Of a stretch of DNA of 44,477 nt, positions 27,980 to 36,241 are shown piece after piece. This DNA is from Betaproteobacteria bacterium (lineage in GTDB: Bacteria > Pseudomonadota > Gammaproteobacteria > Burkholderiales > Usitatibacteraceae). The first letter of the stretch is position 1. Each line of letters starts with the position of its first letter. The translations under genes were made by a program, and so were the position numbers. The notes under the pieces are model-generated. The model saw only the letters and a list, made by a program, of their open reading frames with translations. It made no database searches and was not told the DNA's origin. The stretch spans positions 1-44,477 of the forward strand of contig JANYHZ010000146.1 in NCBI GenBank assembly GCA_025362135.1, given 5' to 3'.

Positions 27980-28685
27980 ATGCGTACTAAAATGATCCGC
28001 CGTCGCATTCCTTTGTCGTGGCTGACGGCTCTTTTGCTGGTGCTCCTTGGGGTCGCGATGCCCGCCGCCGCTACACCGCAAACCGTTGTTGACGAAGCCT
28101 GCCCGAAATATGCCGTCGATATTGAAGCCTTCGCCACTTGCCTGGGGGACCGGGTGGTAAAGCCGACCCGCGAAGCGCTGCCGATTGCCCCGCGCGCGCT
28201 GATCGACGACGAGGGAACCCCGCTTCCGTCCTCCGCAGCAGCGATTCCACAAGACCCGCTCGCACAAACCCGTCACGGCCACTATCTCACTGCGCTTGAG
28301 GCGCATCAGGCGAAGAACTGGCTCAGGGAATCGGTACTGTTCATCGATGTACGTGACGATGCCGCCGCAATGGTCGGTGGACTGCCGCAAAACGTGGATT
28401 TCCATTTGCTGGTGATGCGTCCCAGCCGAGGCCGGCAGGTTGCAAATCGCCAATGGATTTGTCGGGGCCGTCAAACGGGCGCTTGTCAGCCGTGGCCTTA
28501 ATCATGACACACCCATCTTTGTGATTTGCACCAACGCACGCCTATCGGCTCTCGCGGCAGATCTCCTCGCCCAGACCGGCGTGCCGCATGTTTTTGTGGT
28601 GCGCGGCGGTATCGATGGCGAAGTGTCCGCCGAAGGAAAGTCAGTCGGTTGGCGCGCCGCGCGGCTGGAATTGAATGGGCGATAA
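27980..28685 (+). pseudogene. Exported rhodanese-domain protein, frameshifted
   Basis: Two overlapping frames form one rhodanese-like protein. The first (from ATG 27980) has a leader (WLTALLLVLLGVAMPAAA) and the rhodanese N-half (VLFIDVRDDAAAMVGGLPQNVD). Between about 28416 and 28445 the frame changes by one base, and the C-half continues NGFVGAVKRAL, TPIFVICTNARLSALAADLL, VFVVRGGIDGE, GWRAARLELNG. The active-site loop is CTNARLS instead of the usual CRSGxRS type, so sulfurtransferase activity is doubtful even when repaired. An upstream in-frame ATG at 27887 is less likely as the start. Confidence 0.75.
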
Positions 28686-28707
28686 ATTTTAGTGGCTTGA
28701 ACTCCCG

Positions 28708-29027
28708 ATGAACAACATCACCCACACATCTGCCTCGGCGGGAATGGCCGCGACGCATAACGGCATTGGCACGCTGGCCATCAGCGGCACACCCACCGCT
28801 ACGGGATCATTTACGGTCACACTCACCGCAACTGACAACGCCGCCGGCACGCTCAAACCGAACGCAACTCGTACCATTATCAATGGTCAAGTGGCGAGCA
28901 ACGCGTCGGCGGTATTGGGGGGCAATCTCACCGTTGCGCGGCGGTCAACGGCGGGGACGTGCGCTGGGGAAATAACCGCGCGGGACAATTGGCCGACGCC
29001 TACAGTAGCCCTGCGCGTCAACCCGTG
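28708..29027 (+). pseudogene. Fragment of an Ig-like / RCC1-repeat surface protein
   Basis: The first part (from 28708) encodes GTLAISGTPTATGSFTVTLT and ATDNAAGT, which resembles a putative-Ig (He_PIG-type) domain of large adhesins. From 28929 a different frame encodes HRCAAVNGGDVRWGNNRAGQ, an RCC1 repeat. The two pieces are in different frames, neither has flanking repeats, and no secretion signal is present. This looks like a leftover of a large multi-domain gene now mostly deleted. Confidence 0.6.
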
Positions 29028-29347
29028 ACCGCCCTTTCTTTTCGCATTTTCAAAACACCGTTGGTACCGATCATATCTTTCTTGTTGGATTGACGATAAA
29101 TCAGCGACTTCAGGCTCGACACCTTTGCAACATTTCCAGCAAACTCTAGCACTGGCGAGCATCTTCAGACACATATGCGCCACGATGCGCGTGGATGCTG
29201 GTGTTTGCACTTAAAATTTGCCACTGCGAGCCGTTGTCAACGGCCCGCCCCACTGTGAAAGATCAGGCGAGCGTTGACGGGCCGTTACTCGCCCTGTCCC
29301 TGTATTACCCCGCTTATAATTGGCGCTTGCCACTGCCGCTGCGCACC
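29028..29347 (+). promoter_or_regulatory. Upstream region of tsaB with candidate -10 box
   Basis: These 320 bp hold no convincing gene. A consensus TATAAT at 29315-29320 lies 27 bases before the tsaB ATG and would start transcription near 29327. No matching -35 at 17 bp is evident. Confidence 0.4.
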
Positions 29348-30079
29348 ATGAACCTGCTCGCTCTCGAGACCTCCACCGAACGCCTCTCCATCGCAATCCT
29401 GCGCGGCGATCAATCGTTCGCGCGCGACGTCGAAGCCGGGCAGCGTCATTCGGAATTGGCTTTGCCGCTGTTGTATGAGTTGCTCGCCGAGGCCGGTCTC
29501 ACGCTGCGTGAGTTCGATGCCATTGCATTTGGGCAGGGTCCGGGCTCGTTCACCGGTGTGCGCATCGCATGCGGACTGGCACAAGGCATGGCGCTGGGTA
29601 TCGGCAAGTCGTTGGTACCGGTTCCCACACAGATGGCGTTGGCTGAACAAACGGCGGCAGAACAGGCAATCGTCGCAATCGATGCGCGCATGGGCGAAAT
29701 TTATTTTGCGGCGTATCGACGCGACATATCGTTGGCCCCCGGATGGCAGGCGGAGGTAGCCCCTATGCTGGTGAAGCCCGACGCATTGCCCGCGATTGCG
29801 GGACCGGGATGGTCGGCGACGGGCAGTGCCTTTGACCTACCCGTGCTGAATGATTATTTGATGGCGCGTTACGGCGGCCAGATCGCGAATGTGCTTTACG
29901 GCGAGTTGCCGCGCGCTTTGGCCGTTTTGCAAATCGCTGCGCGGCAACTCGCCACTGCGGGCCTTGAAAGCGCGATCGCACCGGAGCACGCCGCGCCACT
30001 TTATCTGCGTAACAAAGTCGCGATGACCATCAACGAGCGCCGCGAGCACCATGCGGCCAAGGCGAGCGCAGTCTCCTGA
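29348..30079 (+). CDS. tsaB: tRNA threonylcarbamoyladenosine biosynthesis protein TsaB
   Basis: TsaB (243 residues) is the non-catalytic partner of TsaD in making t6A37 on ANN-decoding tRNAs. The ASKHA-fold N-terminus NLLALETSTERLSIAIL and the motif GQGPGSFTGVRIACGLAQG are typical. ATG 29348 is the family start; the frame continues upstream without family similarity. It is followed after nine bases by rimI, the common pairing. Confidence 0.96.
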   Translation: MNLLALETSTERLSIAILRGDQSFARDVEAGQRHSELALPLLYELLAEAGLTLREFDAIAFGQGPGSFTGVRIACGLAQGMALGIGKSLVPVPTQMALAEQTAAEQAIVAIDARMGEIYFAAYRRDISLAPGWQAEVAPMLVKPDALPAIAGPGWSATGSAFDLPVLNDYLMARYGGQIANVLYGELPRALAVLQIAARQLATAGLESAIAPEHAAPLYLRNKVAMTINERREHHAAKASAVS

Positions 30080-30088
30080 ATTGTCATC

Positions 30089-30577
30089 ATGAGCGCCCTG
30101 CCTTCAACACCACCAGTCCCAGAATTGTCATACCTCGCCATGTGCGAACACGATCTGGCGTCGGTCGCGGCGATTGAAAAGGACGTGTACATATTCCCGT
30201 GGACGATAGGCAATTTCCGGGATTCCCTGTTGAGCGCGTATGACTGCTGGAGCTGCTGGGCGCACGGCGAGCTGATCGGCTATGCGATCGTGATGGCCGC
30301 ACTCGATGAGGCGCACCTGCTCAATTTTGCAGTCGCAAGCCGCTGGCAGCAGCGCGGCGTGGGCGCGCAATTTTTGCAGTTCCTCATCGATCAAGCGCGC
30401 AATACAAAGCGTGACATGCTCTATCTGGAAGTGCGGCCTTCAAACGCGGCCGGTGTGCGGCTGTATGAGCGATTCGGCTTCAAGCAATTGGGCGTCCGCC
30501 GCGATTATTACCCCGCAATGACCGACCGCGAAGACGCTTTGTTTATGGGACTAAATATTGCGAGGAAAATTCTTTGA
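30089..30577 (+). CDS. rimI: Ribosomal-protein-alanine N-acetyltransferase (GNAT)
   Basis: RimI (162 residues) acetylates the N-terminal alanine of ribosomal protein S18. The acetyl-CoA-binding motif is the segment from VASRWQQRGVGAQFLQFL, and LEVRPSNAAGVRLYERFGF is the RimI signature. It lies between tsaB and udg with short spacing; its TGA lies three bases before the udg ATG. Confidence 0.95.
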   Translation: MSALPSTPPVPELSYLAMCEHDLASVAAIEKDVYIFPWTIGNFRDSLLSAYDCWSCWAHGELIGYAIVMAALDEAHLLNFAVASRWQQRGVGAQFLQFLIDQARNTKRDMLYLEVRPSNAAGVRLYERFGFKQLGVRRDYYPAMTDREDALFMGLNIARKIL

Positions 30578-30579
30578 CC

Positions 30580-31380
30580 ATGCGTACCCACGAAGATTAT
30601 CTGCGCGAACTCGAATTGCTGGACACGTTCCAGCAATTGGGGCGAATCCCTACTGAAGCGGTGAAGGCATCTGCTGAAGTGGCAGCCAGCATTGCAGTAA
30701 AAGATGAACGCATAAACACGAGCCGTCCACCGTTGCAGGCAGCAAAAACGGCAGCCGTGACGCCAATAACGATTGACCCGGCGCGTGCCGCGCGCATAGC
30801 GACGATGGACTGGGCGGCGCTAAGGGCTGAGACCGCCTCGTGTAGCGCCTGCGGGCTTTGCAAACAGCGCAAGCAAGCCGTTTTTGGCGTTGGTGCGGAA
30901 TCTGCAGCATGGCTGTTCGTGGGCGAAGGGCCGGGTGCCGAGGAGGATGAGCAGGGCGAGCCGTTTGTCGGCCAGGCCGGCAAGCTCCTCGATGCGATGC
31001 TGGCTGCCGTCAGTTTGCAACGTGGACGCGAGGTGTATATCGCGAATGTCGTCAAATGTCGTCCGCCCGGCAACCGAACGCCGACGCTTGACGAAGCGGC
31101 GGCATGCGCCCCGCTACTGGATCGTCAGATCGATTTGATCCAGCCAAAGTTAATCGTCGGCCTCGGCAAAACGGCCGTCATTCGCCTGACGGGATCCGAT
31201 GCAAGCATGGCCGCGATGCGGGGCGCAGTGCACCGCTATCGCGACATTCCCGTCGTGGCAACCTACCATCCGGCGTATCTTTTACGCAGCCTGACCGAGA
31301 AACTAAAAGGGTGGGAAGACATGTCGTTGGCGAGGCGGGAAATGGCCAAGCAAGTCGCAATACAGAGTGAAAATGGGTGA
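30580..31380 (+). CDS. Family 4/5-type Fe-S uracil-DNA glycosylase
   Basis: This 266-residue enzyme removes uracil from DNA. The glycosylase motifs are GEGPGAEEDEQGEPFVGQAG and the C-terminal TYHPAYLLR. Iron-sulfur cysteines are present: the CSACGLC cluster at 88-94, Cys160 (VKCRPPGNRTP) and Cys176. The N-terminal 70 residues form a variable extension. ATG 30580 is used; an in-frame TTG at 30574 overlaps the rimI stop. Confidence 0.93.
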   Translation: MRTHEDYLRELELLDTFQQLGRIPTEAVKASAEVAASIAVKDERINTSRPPLQAAKTAAVTPITIDPARAARIATMDWAALRAETASCSACGLCKQRKQAVFGVGAESAAWLFVGEGPGAEEDEQGEPFVGQAGKLLDAMLAAVSLQRGREVYIANVVKCRPPGNRTPTLDEAAACAPLLDRQIDLIQPKLIVGLGKTAVIRLTGSDASMAAMRGAVHRYRDIPVVATYHPAYLLRSLTEKLKGWEDMSLARREMAKQVAIQSENG

Positions 31381-31490
31381 GCGTCGAAAAATGGTCTCGC
31401 GCGCACTCTTGCAAAAGGCATAATCAGCCCTATTTATCGGCTGCGGTACCGCAACTTTTTTGGGATCGCACCATTTTTCAGGAGAACTTC

Positions 31491-32141
31491 ATGCGCAAAT
31501 TGGCATTGCTTTTTGGCTTGACCGCGATACTCGCCTTATCCGGCTGCGGCTATAACGACTTCCAGTCGAAAGATGAGGGCGTTAAGAAGGCTTGGGCGGA
31601 AGTGTTGAATCAATATCAGCGGCGTTCCGACCTGATTCCCAACCTGGTTGCCACCGTCCAAGGCTATGCGCAACAAGAGAAGGACGTATTTCTCGGCGTG
31701 GCCACGGCGCGCGCCAAGGTCGGGCAGATGAATATCGGCGCGGATATAGTCAACAATCCACAGGCGTTGCAGAATTTCCAGAAGGCGCAAGGTGAGTTGT
31801 CCAGTGCCTTGTCGCGTTTGCTGGTCGTGGCTGAGGCGTATCCGCAATTGAAATCAGACGCCAACTTCCGCGAGTTGCAGTCGCAGCTCGAAGGCACAGA
31901 AAACCGCATTACCGTGGCAAGGAAGCGCTTTACAGATGCGGTGGAGTCTTACAACATTCTGACGCGTCAATTTCCCACCAACCTGACGGCCATGTTGTTT
32001 AGTTACTCAATCAAGCCGCAGTTTACAGTGGAGAACGAGAAAGCCATATCTACCGCGCCTAAAGTTGATTTCGGTGCCAAGCCTGCACCGACACCGGCGG
32101 TTGAGCCTCCGGCACCGGTCCCGTCCGCGCCCAAGAAGTAA
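31491..32141 (+). CDS. lemA: LemA family lipoprotein-like protein
   Basis: A protein of 216 residues. The leader has a lipobox-like LSGC (Cys19), so it is probably a lipoprotein anchored outward. The LemA domain is clear: WAEVLNQYQRRSDLIPNLV, then VATARAKV, RLLVVAEAYPQLK, and ENRITVARKRFTDAVESYN. The tail is Pro/Ala-rich (about 190-216). ATG 31491 is preceded by AGGAG at 31480-31484. It heads a lemA-TPM-TPM operon that recurs in many bacteria; the molecular function is unsettled. Confidence 0.95.
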   Translation: MRKLALLFGLTAILALSGCGYNDFQSKDEGVKKAWAEVLNQYQRRSDLIPNLVATVQGYAQQEKDVFLGVATARAKVGQMNIGADIVNNPQALQNFQKAQGELSSALSRLLVVAEAYPQLKSDANFRELQSQLEGTENRITVARKRFTDAVESYNILTRQFPTNLTAMLFSYSIKPQFTVENEKAISTAPKVDFGAKPAPTPAVEPPAPVPSAPKK

Positions 32142-32174
32142 GTCGCTCACGACCGACAGTCTGGCAACGTGCAA

Positions 32175-33146
32175 ATGAATTTTGTCGCCCCTGTCAAGGT
32201 GGGGGCGCAATATTTTTCCCGGCGACCACGGTTTGCCAGGCTTTTTCGCGCGGGCACTTCGCGTTTTTTTGCGCTTGCGTTTGCGTCACTGTTTCTTTGC
32301 GTATGTGGGGTCACAGCCGCAACCGCCGCGGAAGGCGACATCATCGCAATTCCGAAACTTGCAAAACGTGTCACCGATCAAACCGCGACACTTTCCGCGG
32401 CAGACGAGGCGCGCATCGAAGCACGGCTGAAAGAATTCGAGGCAAAGAAGGGCGCGCAGATCGCTGTATTAATCGTTGCGACCACACAGCCTGAGACAAT
32501 TTTTGATTATTCTCTGCGCGTGGCCGACGCATGGAAGCTTGGCCGCAAGGATGTCGATGACGGTGTGCTGTTCGTTATCGCCAAGAGTGATCGCAAGCTG
32601 CAAATTCTGACCGGTCGCGGTACGCAGGGCGTGCTCACCGATGCCATGTCCAAGCGCATCATCAGTGAAATTGTCGCGCCGAAATTCCGCTCCAGCGATT
32701 TTGCCGGCGGCATCGACGATGGTGTTGCCAAAATCATCGACGTGCTGCAAGGCGAGGCGTTACCGCCGCCACCGGAAAAAAAGCACGTCTCCGTCTCGCA
32801 AGGTTCCAATATTGAATCATTTCTTGTCCTGGGCGTTATCGCGGCCTTGTTCGTGGGGCCATTGCTGCGGTCGCTGCTGGGTAGATTTCTCGGGGCAGGC
32901 ACCACCGCCGGCGTGACCGGCGCAGCGGCCTGGTGGCTGGCTGGCGGGATGCTGTTTCCGATTGTTGCGGGTGTGATCGTTTTCTTCGTCGTCATGTTCA
33001 TGGGTGCCATGAATTTTTCGCGGGGAGGGCGCGGGGGGTTCTCGCCCGGTGGCTGGTCGAGTGGCGGCTCGTCTGGCGGTTCGTCGGGTGGTTTCAGCGG
33101 CGGGGGCGGCGGCTTCGATGGCGGCGGCGCGTCCGGCGATTGGTAG
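32175..33146 (+). CDS. TPM-domain membrane protein (YgcG type)
   Basis: A protein of 323 residues: an N-terminal helix (about 28-52), a TPM_phosphatase domain (about 58-195, with DQTATLSAADEARIEARLKE and GVLFVIAKSDRKLQI), two transmembrane helices (about 218-240 and 252-280), and a Gly/Ser-rich tail (SSGGSSGGFSGGGGGFDGGG). This is the usual YgcG architecture. ATG 32175 is used, with GTG 32169 as an alternative. It follows lemA by 33 bp. Confidence 0.92.
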   Translation: MNFVAPVKVGAQYFSRRPRFARLFRAGTSRFFALAFASLFLCVCGVTAATAAEGDIIAIPKLAKRVTDQTATLSAADEARIEARLKEFEAKKGAQIAVLIVATTQPETIFDYSLRVADAWKLGRKDVDDGVLFVIAKSDRKLQILTGRGTQGVLTDAMSKRIISEIVAPKFRSSDFAGGIDDGVAKIIDVLQGEALPPPPEKKHVSVSQGSNIESFLVLGVIAALFVGPLLRSLLGRFLGAGTTAGVTGAAAWWLAGGMLFPIVAGVIVFFVVMFMGAMNFSRGGRGGFSPGGWSSGGSSGGSSGGFSGGGGGFDGGGASGDW

Positions 33147-33161
33147 AGGACAACACATCCA

Positions 33162-33662
33162 ATGAACTGGTTAAAACGCTTTATTCGCCACGTATGGATG
33201 TCACCGCTCATCCTGAAACGGCAATTTCCATCCGATACGCTTGCGGTGATTGGTCGCGCGGTAACGGAAAGCGAAAAATCGCATCGCGGTCAAGTGCGGT
33301 TTGTCCTTGAAGCAGAGCTCACGACCGGGCAGTTATGGACAGGCGTTTCAGCCAGGCAGCGTGCGATCGACGTATTTTCGCTGTTGCGGGTATGGGACAC
33401 CGAAGAGAACAACGGCGTGCTCGTCTACCTGCTGCTCGCGGATCGTAAAGTGGAAATTGTTGCGGATCGCGGCATCCATCGGCACGCGGGTGACGAACGC
33501 TGGCGTGCGATCTGTCGTGAGATCGAACACCACTATCGCAAAGGTGATTTTCTCACCGGGAGCGTTACTGGCATCCAGAAAATCAGTGCTGAGCTGGCGT
33601 TCTACTTCCCCGCAAAGGGGGAGCATGCGAATGAACAGTCGGATGCGCCGGTTGTGCTGTAG
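33162..33662 (+). CDS. Second, short TPM-domain protein
   Basis: A 166-residue protein with no signal peptide or transmembrane helix, only a TPM-like domain: HRGQVRFVLEAEL, RAIDVFSLLRVWDTEENNGVL, VYLLLADRKVEIVADRGI. It follows the larger TPM gene by 15 bp. This paired arrangement after lemA is common in betaproteobacteria (memory-based). The function is unknown. Confidence 0.9.
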   Translation: MNWLKRFIRHVWMSPLILKRQFPSDTLAVIGRAVTESEKSHRGQVRFVLEAELTTGQLWTGVSARQRAIDVFSLLRVWDTEENNGVLVYLLLADRKVEIVADRGIHRHAGDERWRAICREIEHHYRKGDFLTGSVTGIQKISAELAFYFPAKGEHANEQSDAPVVL

Positions 33663-33687
33663 AGGGAGCGGTTTAAAGTAAGAATTG

Positions 33688-34449
33688 TTATTGCGACTCG
33701 ATTCGATCTGATTTTCCGAGAACGAGCATCGCGGCTGCAGTACGATTTTCGACACCCAGCTTCACGTAAGAATTCTCCAGATGCTTTTGTACGGTACGCA
33801 CGCTCAGGCCGAGTATTGCTGCGACCTGTGCATCGCTCTTTCCCGCGCCCACCCAAATCAGCACCTCGCGTTCGCGCGGCGTAAGTGAAAGGAGTTGCGA
33901 TTCCTGCGCGCGGTTCATCCGCGCCGTCATCGAGGTCACACGATAAAGGTTGGCCAGCGCGGGCTGCATGCGATTGAGCAAATCGCACTCACTGTCCGCG
34001 AAGTCGTGCCCGGCGCGATTAAGGACGAAGCTCATCACCAGACGCGGGTTCGAAACGATCGGTACGGCCACAACATGATCGATACCGATGCGACGGTAAT
34101 AATCGCCGTAAATTTCCTTGCGCTTGAAGACGTGCATTGGCATAGAGTCGGAGATACGCCAGGCACCGCCATCCGGGTGTTTCGAGTGAAAGCGCACCAG
34201 CGGGTGCTCGTGCATCAGCCGGTTAAAACACTGCTGGTCGTCAATGGAAATTGCGTTTTCCGGAATGCTCACTACGCGCCGCACGCCGCTGGAAAGATCG
34301 CAAATGCTCAACGTGGTGAGTTCAGACGCCACCAGTCGCGGCAGCCCGCCCACCACATACTTCGCAAACGAACCTGCGTCCTGCAACGCACTGAGATCCA
34401 GTACGAAATCGAGTGCATGTTTCAGGTGTTGCGAGGGCAATTCGGCCAT
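33688..34449 (-). CDS. LuxR-family transcriptional regulator with GAF-like sensor
   Basis: A 253-residue protein. The N-terminal about 170 residues look GAF-like (HVVAVPIVSNPRLVMSFVLNR). A LuxR/FixJ-type HTH follows (about 187-245: SLTPREREVLIWVGAGKSD, QVAAILGLSVRTVQKHLENS). There is no receiver Asp pocket, so it likely responds to a ligand or redox state. It is divergent from the methyltransferase at 34579 and probably regulates it through the palindrome between them (inference). Confidence 0.9.
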   Translation of the reverse strand: MAELPSQHLKHALDFVLDLSALQDAGSFAKYVVGGLPRLVASELTTLSICDLSSGVRRVVSIPENAISIDDQQCFNRLMHEHPLVRFHSKHPDGGAWRISDSMPMHVFKRKEIYGDYYRRIGIDHVVAVPIVSNPRLVMSFVLNRAGHDFADSECDLLNRMQPALANLYRVTSMTARMNRAQESQLLSLTPREREVLIWVGAGKSDAQVAAILGLSVRTVQKHLENSYVKLGVENRTAAAMLVLGKSDRIESQ

Positions 34450-34474
34450 GATTCCGCTCCTGCACGCTCCAGCC

Positions 34475-34490
34475 TACGCAATTGTGCGTA
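34475..34490. promoter_or_regulatory. Candidate operator: perfect inverted repeat
   Basis: TACGCA-ATTG-TGCGTA is a 16-bp inverted repeat, 26 bp upstream of the LuxR-type gene start and about 89 bp upstream of the methyltransferase start. It is placed as expected for an autoregulatory site. Confidence 0.45.
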
Positions 34491-34578
34491 TTCCACCGGC
34501 CGCGCATCCCGCGTAATGTGAAAGCGCATCTGCCGAAACTCTTTCCGAATCATTATGCGCGCCGCCAAGGAGGATGTC

Positions 34579-35637
34579 ATGGCCCTCGATCAGGACAAGC
34601 TCAACGAATTTCTTGGCAAGTTTGTCGCCGATTTCGGCGCCACCTTCAATGCCGGCATGGTGGTCATCGGCGACAAGCTGGGACTGTACAAAGCCCTCGC
34701 CGTGAAGCCGATGACATCAAATGAACTCGCTGCAAAAACCGGCACCGACGAGCGCTACGTGCGCGAGTGGCTTAGCTCGCAAGCAGCCGGTGGCTACGTC
34801 AACTACAACCCGTTGACGCGAGCCTTCGCACTCTCTGAAGAGCAGGCGTTCACGCTGGCCGATCCGGCGAGTCCGGCCTATCTACCCGGTGCCTTTGAGC
34901 TGGCTCTTGCGGCGCTGAAAGCGGTGCCCAGGATCACGGATGCGTTCAAGACCGGTGCAGGCGTCGGCTGGCATGAGCATGATCCCGGGCTTTTCAGCGG
35001 CACTGAAAAGTTTTTTCGACCTGGCTATGTCGCCAACCTCGTTACCGCATGGATCCCGGCGCTTGAAGGCGTCGAAGCCAAACTCAAGAAAGGCGCGAAA
35101 GTCGCCGACGTAGGCTGCGGCCACGGTGCTTCGACCATCATCATGGCGCAGGCCTTTCCCAACTCCACATTCATCGGCTTCGATTACCATGGGCCATCCG
35201 TCGAATATGCCCGCACGGCGGCAAAGGCGGCGGGCCTCAACGGAGGCCGTGTGACCTTCGAACAATCCGTCGCCAAGGAATTCCCCGGCACGGATTTTGA
35301 CTTCGTCGCGGTGTTTGATTGCCTGCACGACATGGGTGATCCGATCGGCGCATCGCGCCACGTGCGCGAGGCACTAAAGCCGGACGGCACCTGGATGATC
35401 GTCGAGCCATTCGCCAACGACAAACTTGAAGACAATCTGAATCCTGTCGGTCGTATCTTCTATTCTGCTTCTACACTCATTTGCACGCCGGCCTCACGCG
35501 CGCAAGAGGGCGCCATGTGCCTTGGCGCGCAGGCGGGCGAATGCAATCTGCGCGACGTCGTTGGCAAAGGTGGTTTCACGCATTTTCGTCGCGCCACCGA
35601 AACGCCGTTTAACCTGATTTTCGAGGCACGTCCGTGA
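34579..35637 (+). CDS. HTH-containing class I SAM methyltransferase
   Basis: A 352-residue protein. The N-terminal about 90 residues form a winged-helix-like fold (MTSNELAAKTGTDERYVREW), as in Rv2258c-type methyltransferases. The methyltransferase domain has motif I VADVGCGHG (175-183) and DFVAVFDCLHDMGDP. The substrate is unknown. The start at 34579 is fixed by AAGGAGG at 34567-34573; an in-frame ATG at 34555 lies upstream of that site. It diverges from the LuxR-type gene and is followed by a small secreted protein gene after 28 bp. Confidence 0.92.
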   Translation: MALDQDKLNEFLGKFVADFGATFNAGMVVIGDKLGLYKALAVKPMTSNELAAKTGTDERYVREWLSSQAAGGYVNYNPLTRAFALSEEQAFTLADPASPAYLPGAFELALAALKAVPRITDAFKTGAGVGWHEHDPGLFSGTEKFFRPGYVANLVTAWIPALEGVEAKLKKGAKVADVGCGHGASTIIMAQAFPNSTFIGFDYHGPSVEYARTAAKAAGLNGGRVTFEQSVAKEFPGTDFDFVAVFDCLHDMGDPIGASRHVREALKPDGTWMIVEPFANDKLEDNLNPVGRIFYSASTLICTPASRAQEGAMCLGAQAGECNLRDVVGKGGFTHFRRATETPFNLIFEARP

Positions 35638-35665
35638 TTACCCCTAAACACTTAAGGAGGCAAAC

Positions 35666-36094
35666 ATGTTCATCATCTCTCTATGCAAGCGCTTCATGCT
35701 CGTCGCTGTCACCGCCCTCATCGTTCTGCCTGTCGTGCACCTCGGCGCTCAGAGCACGTCGTTAGATGGCAAAGTGTTTGTTGCGGATGCGGGTGAAAAA
35801 GGCAAGCCCGCCGATGAAAAAGCAGATGTCATCACCTTCAAGGATGGCAAATTTCATTCGAGCAGTTGCGATCAATACGGCTACAACAAGGGCATTTACA
35901 AAACATCGGCAGACGGAGACGCGATCACTTTCGAAGCCGAGACACAAAGTGACAAGGATGGGCGCCTGATATGGAAAGGCAGCGTGCGCGGCGACCAGAT
36001 CGAGGGCAATTTCACGCACTATCGCAAGGGTGGATTCTTCAATTCCAATCCGGCTCCGATAGAGCATTGGTTCAAGGGAAAAATGAAATCATAG
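35666..36094 (+). CDS. Small secreted protein of unknown function
   Basis: A 142-residue protein with a leader at about 1-30 (ALIVLPVVHLGAQS). The mature domain is beta-rich: SLDGKVFVADAGEKGK, KDGKFHSSSCDQYGY, RLIWKGSVRGDQIEGNFTHY. I do not recognise the family. A strong AAGGAGG (35654-35660) precedes the ATG, as in the methyltransferase upstream, which suggests one well-translated operon. Confidence 0.75.
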   Translation: MFIISLCKRFMLVAVTALIVLPVVHLGAQSTSLDGKVFVADAGEKGKPADEKADVITFKDGKFHSSSCDQYGYNKGIYKTSADGDAITFEAETQSDKDGRLIWKGSVRGDQIEGNFTHYRKGGFFNSNPAPIEHWFKGKMKS

Positions 36095-36171
36095 CTCGTC
36101 AGCACGCGAAAACGCTTACTGCGCAGCATTCCCATCACTGCATGCTACAAATCTACGTTGGTGCTTGAGGG

Positions 36172-36215
36172 TTGGCGCGCCGTCCAGGTCAAAATGCCGC
36201 CAGCGTGCGCGCCAA
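36172..36215. repeat. 44-bp imperfect palindrome, copy 2 (convergent intergenic)
   Basis: Same length as the element at 6857-6900, with the same TGGCGCGCCGTCCAG arm and AAAATG centre, closing with GCGCGCCAA. It lies between the convergent secreted-protein gene (35666-36094) and lplT (36242-37573). Confidence 0.6.
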
Positions 36216-36241
36216 TGCCGGAGTTTCTACTCTGCCGTGAA

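Noticed and set aside
28708-29028. Ig-like frame as a functional gene
   Set aside because: It has no leader and no flanking repeats, and the RCC1 similarity is in another frame.
33001-33140. Gly/Ser-rich coding repeat at the end of the TPM gene as a mobile or CRISPR-like repeat
   Set aside because: Low-complexity Gly/Ser tails are normal for YgcG-type TPM proteins.
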